From positions 1 through 5,458 of the forward strand of contig CAIRNC010000534.1 in the NCBI GenBank assembly GCA_903879875.1: a stretch of DNA of 5,458 nucleotides, read 5' to 3'. Positions within the stretch are counted from its first letter, which is position 1. Each line of letters begins with the position of its first letter. The position numbers were made by a program, and so were the translations under genes. This document shows positions 4,821 to 5,458 of this stretch, in pieces. The DNA comes from an uncultured Bacteroidota bacterium (GTDB lineage Bacteria; Bacteroidota; Bacteroidia; Flavobacteriales; Flavobacteriaceae). The notes under the pieces were generated by a model. The model did no database searches. It saw nothing but the letters and a program-made list of their open reading frames with translations, and had not been told where the DNA came from.

Positions 4821-5458
4821 ATGAAAATATTAAAAGTACAAGCGCTTCGTGGACCAAACATTTGGAGTGTTCAAAGAAAAAGATTAATCCAAATGCGATT
4901 GGATTTGGAAGAAATGGAACAATCGCCAACCAATATGATTGCAGGTTTTAGAGAAAGAATAGAAATTATGTTTCCAACCATGATTGAACACCGTTGTTCT
5001 GAAGGTTGTCGTGGTGGCTTCTTTTCTAGAATTGACAAAGGCACTTGGATGGGGCATGTGATTGAACATATAGCTTTAGAAATTCAAACTTTGGCCGGTA
5101 TGGAAACCGGTTTTGGTCGTACCAGAGAGACCAAAACTCCCGGCATTTATAATGTTGTATTTAGTTATACGGAGGAAAATGTGGGTATGTTTGCTGCCGA
5201 AAGTGCGGTAGCTATTGCCGAAGCACTTATTGCCGGTACCGAATATGATGTAGAAGGCGATATAAAAAAAATGCGTGAAATAAGGGAACGGGTACGTCTT
5301 GGACCAAGTACCGGTAGTATTGTTGAAGAAGCAGTCGCTCGAGATATTCCTTGGATTCGATTGGGAACCAATTCGTTGGTGCAATTGGGTTATGGTGTCA
5401 ATCAGATGCGTTTCCAAGCGACAATTACCTGTAAAACCAGTAACATAGCTGTAGATAT
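4821..5458 (+). CDS. cphA: Cyanophycin synthetase, N-terminal part cut by the window edge
   Basis: CphA polymerises aspartate and arginine with ATP into cyanophycin, a cytoplasmic nitrogen-storage polymer with an aspartate backbone and arginine side chains. The visible 212 codons cover the N-terminal domain (about 1-160, start MKILKVQALRGPNIWSVQR) and the beginning of the ATP-grasp domain (GPSTGSIVEEAVARDIPWIRL 161-181 and SLVQLGYGVNQMR 185-197). Full-length CphA is about 870-900 residues, so the rest of the ATP-grasp domain and the Mur-ligase-like domain lie beyond the edge. Residues 79-83 read HVIEH, with E87 following, a zincin-like pattern of interest in the N domain. The ATG at 4821 gives the standard family start. 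The reading frame is open to the window edge. Cyanophycinase (cphB), often next to cphA, is not upstream here. Expression may be controlled by the palindrome and tandem -7 elements just upstream. Confidence 0.96.
   Translation, partial: MKILKVQALRGPNIWSVQRKRLIQMRLDLEEMEQSPTNMIAGFRERIEIMFPTMIEHRCSEGCRGGFFSRIDKGTWMGHVIEHIALEIQTLAGMETGFGRTRETKTPGIYNVVFSYTEENVGMFAAESAVAIAEALIAGTEYDVEGDIKKMREIRERVRLGPSTGSIVEEAVARDIPWIRLGTNSLVQLGYGVNQMRFQATITCKTSNIAVD

Noticed and set aside
4884..5417. Three minus-strand open frames
   Set aside because: All are antisense to the clear cphA coding sequence, which is open to the window edge.

Overview
The window looks like a chromosomal segment from a Bacteroidota bacterium, most probably Flavobacterium or a close relative. 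The DNA is AT-rich and the protein sequences have a flavobacterial character (RhlE-like helicase, tandem UspA protein, MnmE, cyanophycin synthetase). Several upstream regions carry the Bacteroidota-type -7 element TAnnTTTG, and there are no obvious Shine-Dalgarno sequences. The genus is inferred from memory of homologues, not from a search.

Layout. Three genes lie on the minus strand: a potassium transporter kup (only its first 50 codons, cut by the left edge), an RhlE-like DEAD-box RNA helicase (219-1472) and a two-domain universal stress protein (1703-2542). A divergent promoter region (2543-2717) separates them from two plus-strand genes: the tRNA-modification GTPase mnmE (2718-4127) and the start of cyanophycin synthetase cphA (4821 to the right edge). 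All are ordinary chromosomal genes. Usp, helicase and Kup could loosely be grouped under stress and ion homeostasis, but the gaps between them and the promoter-like sites upstream of each suggest separate transcription units.

The unusual content is in the repeats. Two places carry paired arrays of 7-bp units in inverted orientation: an intergenic pair between usp and the helicase (1579-1613 and 1662-1696), and a pair inside mnmE (3638-3672 and 3790-3821), where they are read as protein in two loops of the G domain. A degenerate run of similar units lies at 4373-4400.

The 693-bp gap between mnmE and cphA (4128-4820) has no recognisable gene but is dense in palindromes. It holds a compound hairpin element (4172-4275), an 89-bp nearly symmetric element with 13-bp terminal inverted repeats flanked by TA (4415-4503), a perfect 13-bp inverted repeat (4620-4652), an 8-bp operator-like palindrome (4684-4703) and a duplicated -7-like decamer (4738-4757) just ahead of cphA.

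I see no CRISPR array, tRNA, rRNA, transposase gene or multigene defence system. The best candidates for something under-described are the inverted heptad arrays and the small symmetric element at 4415-4503.
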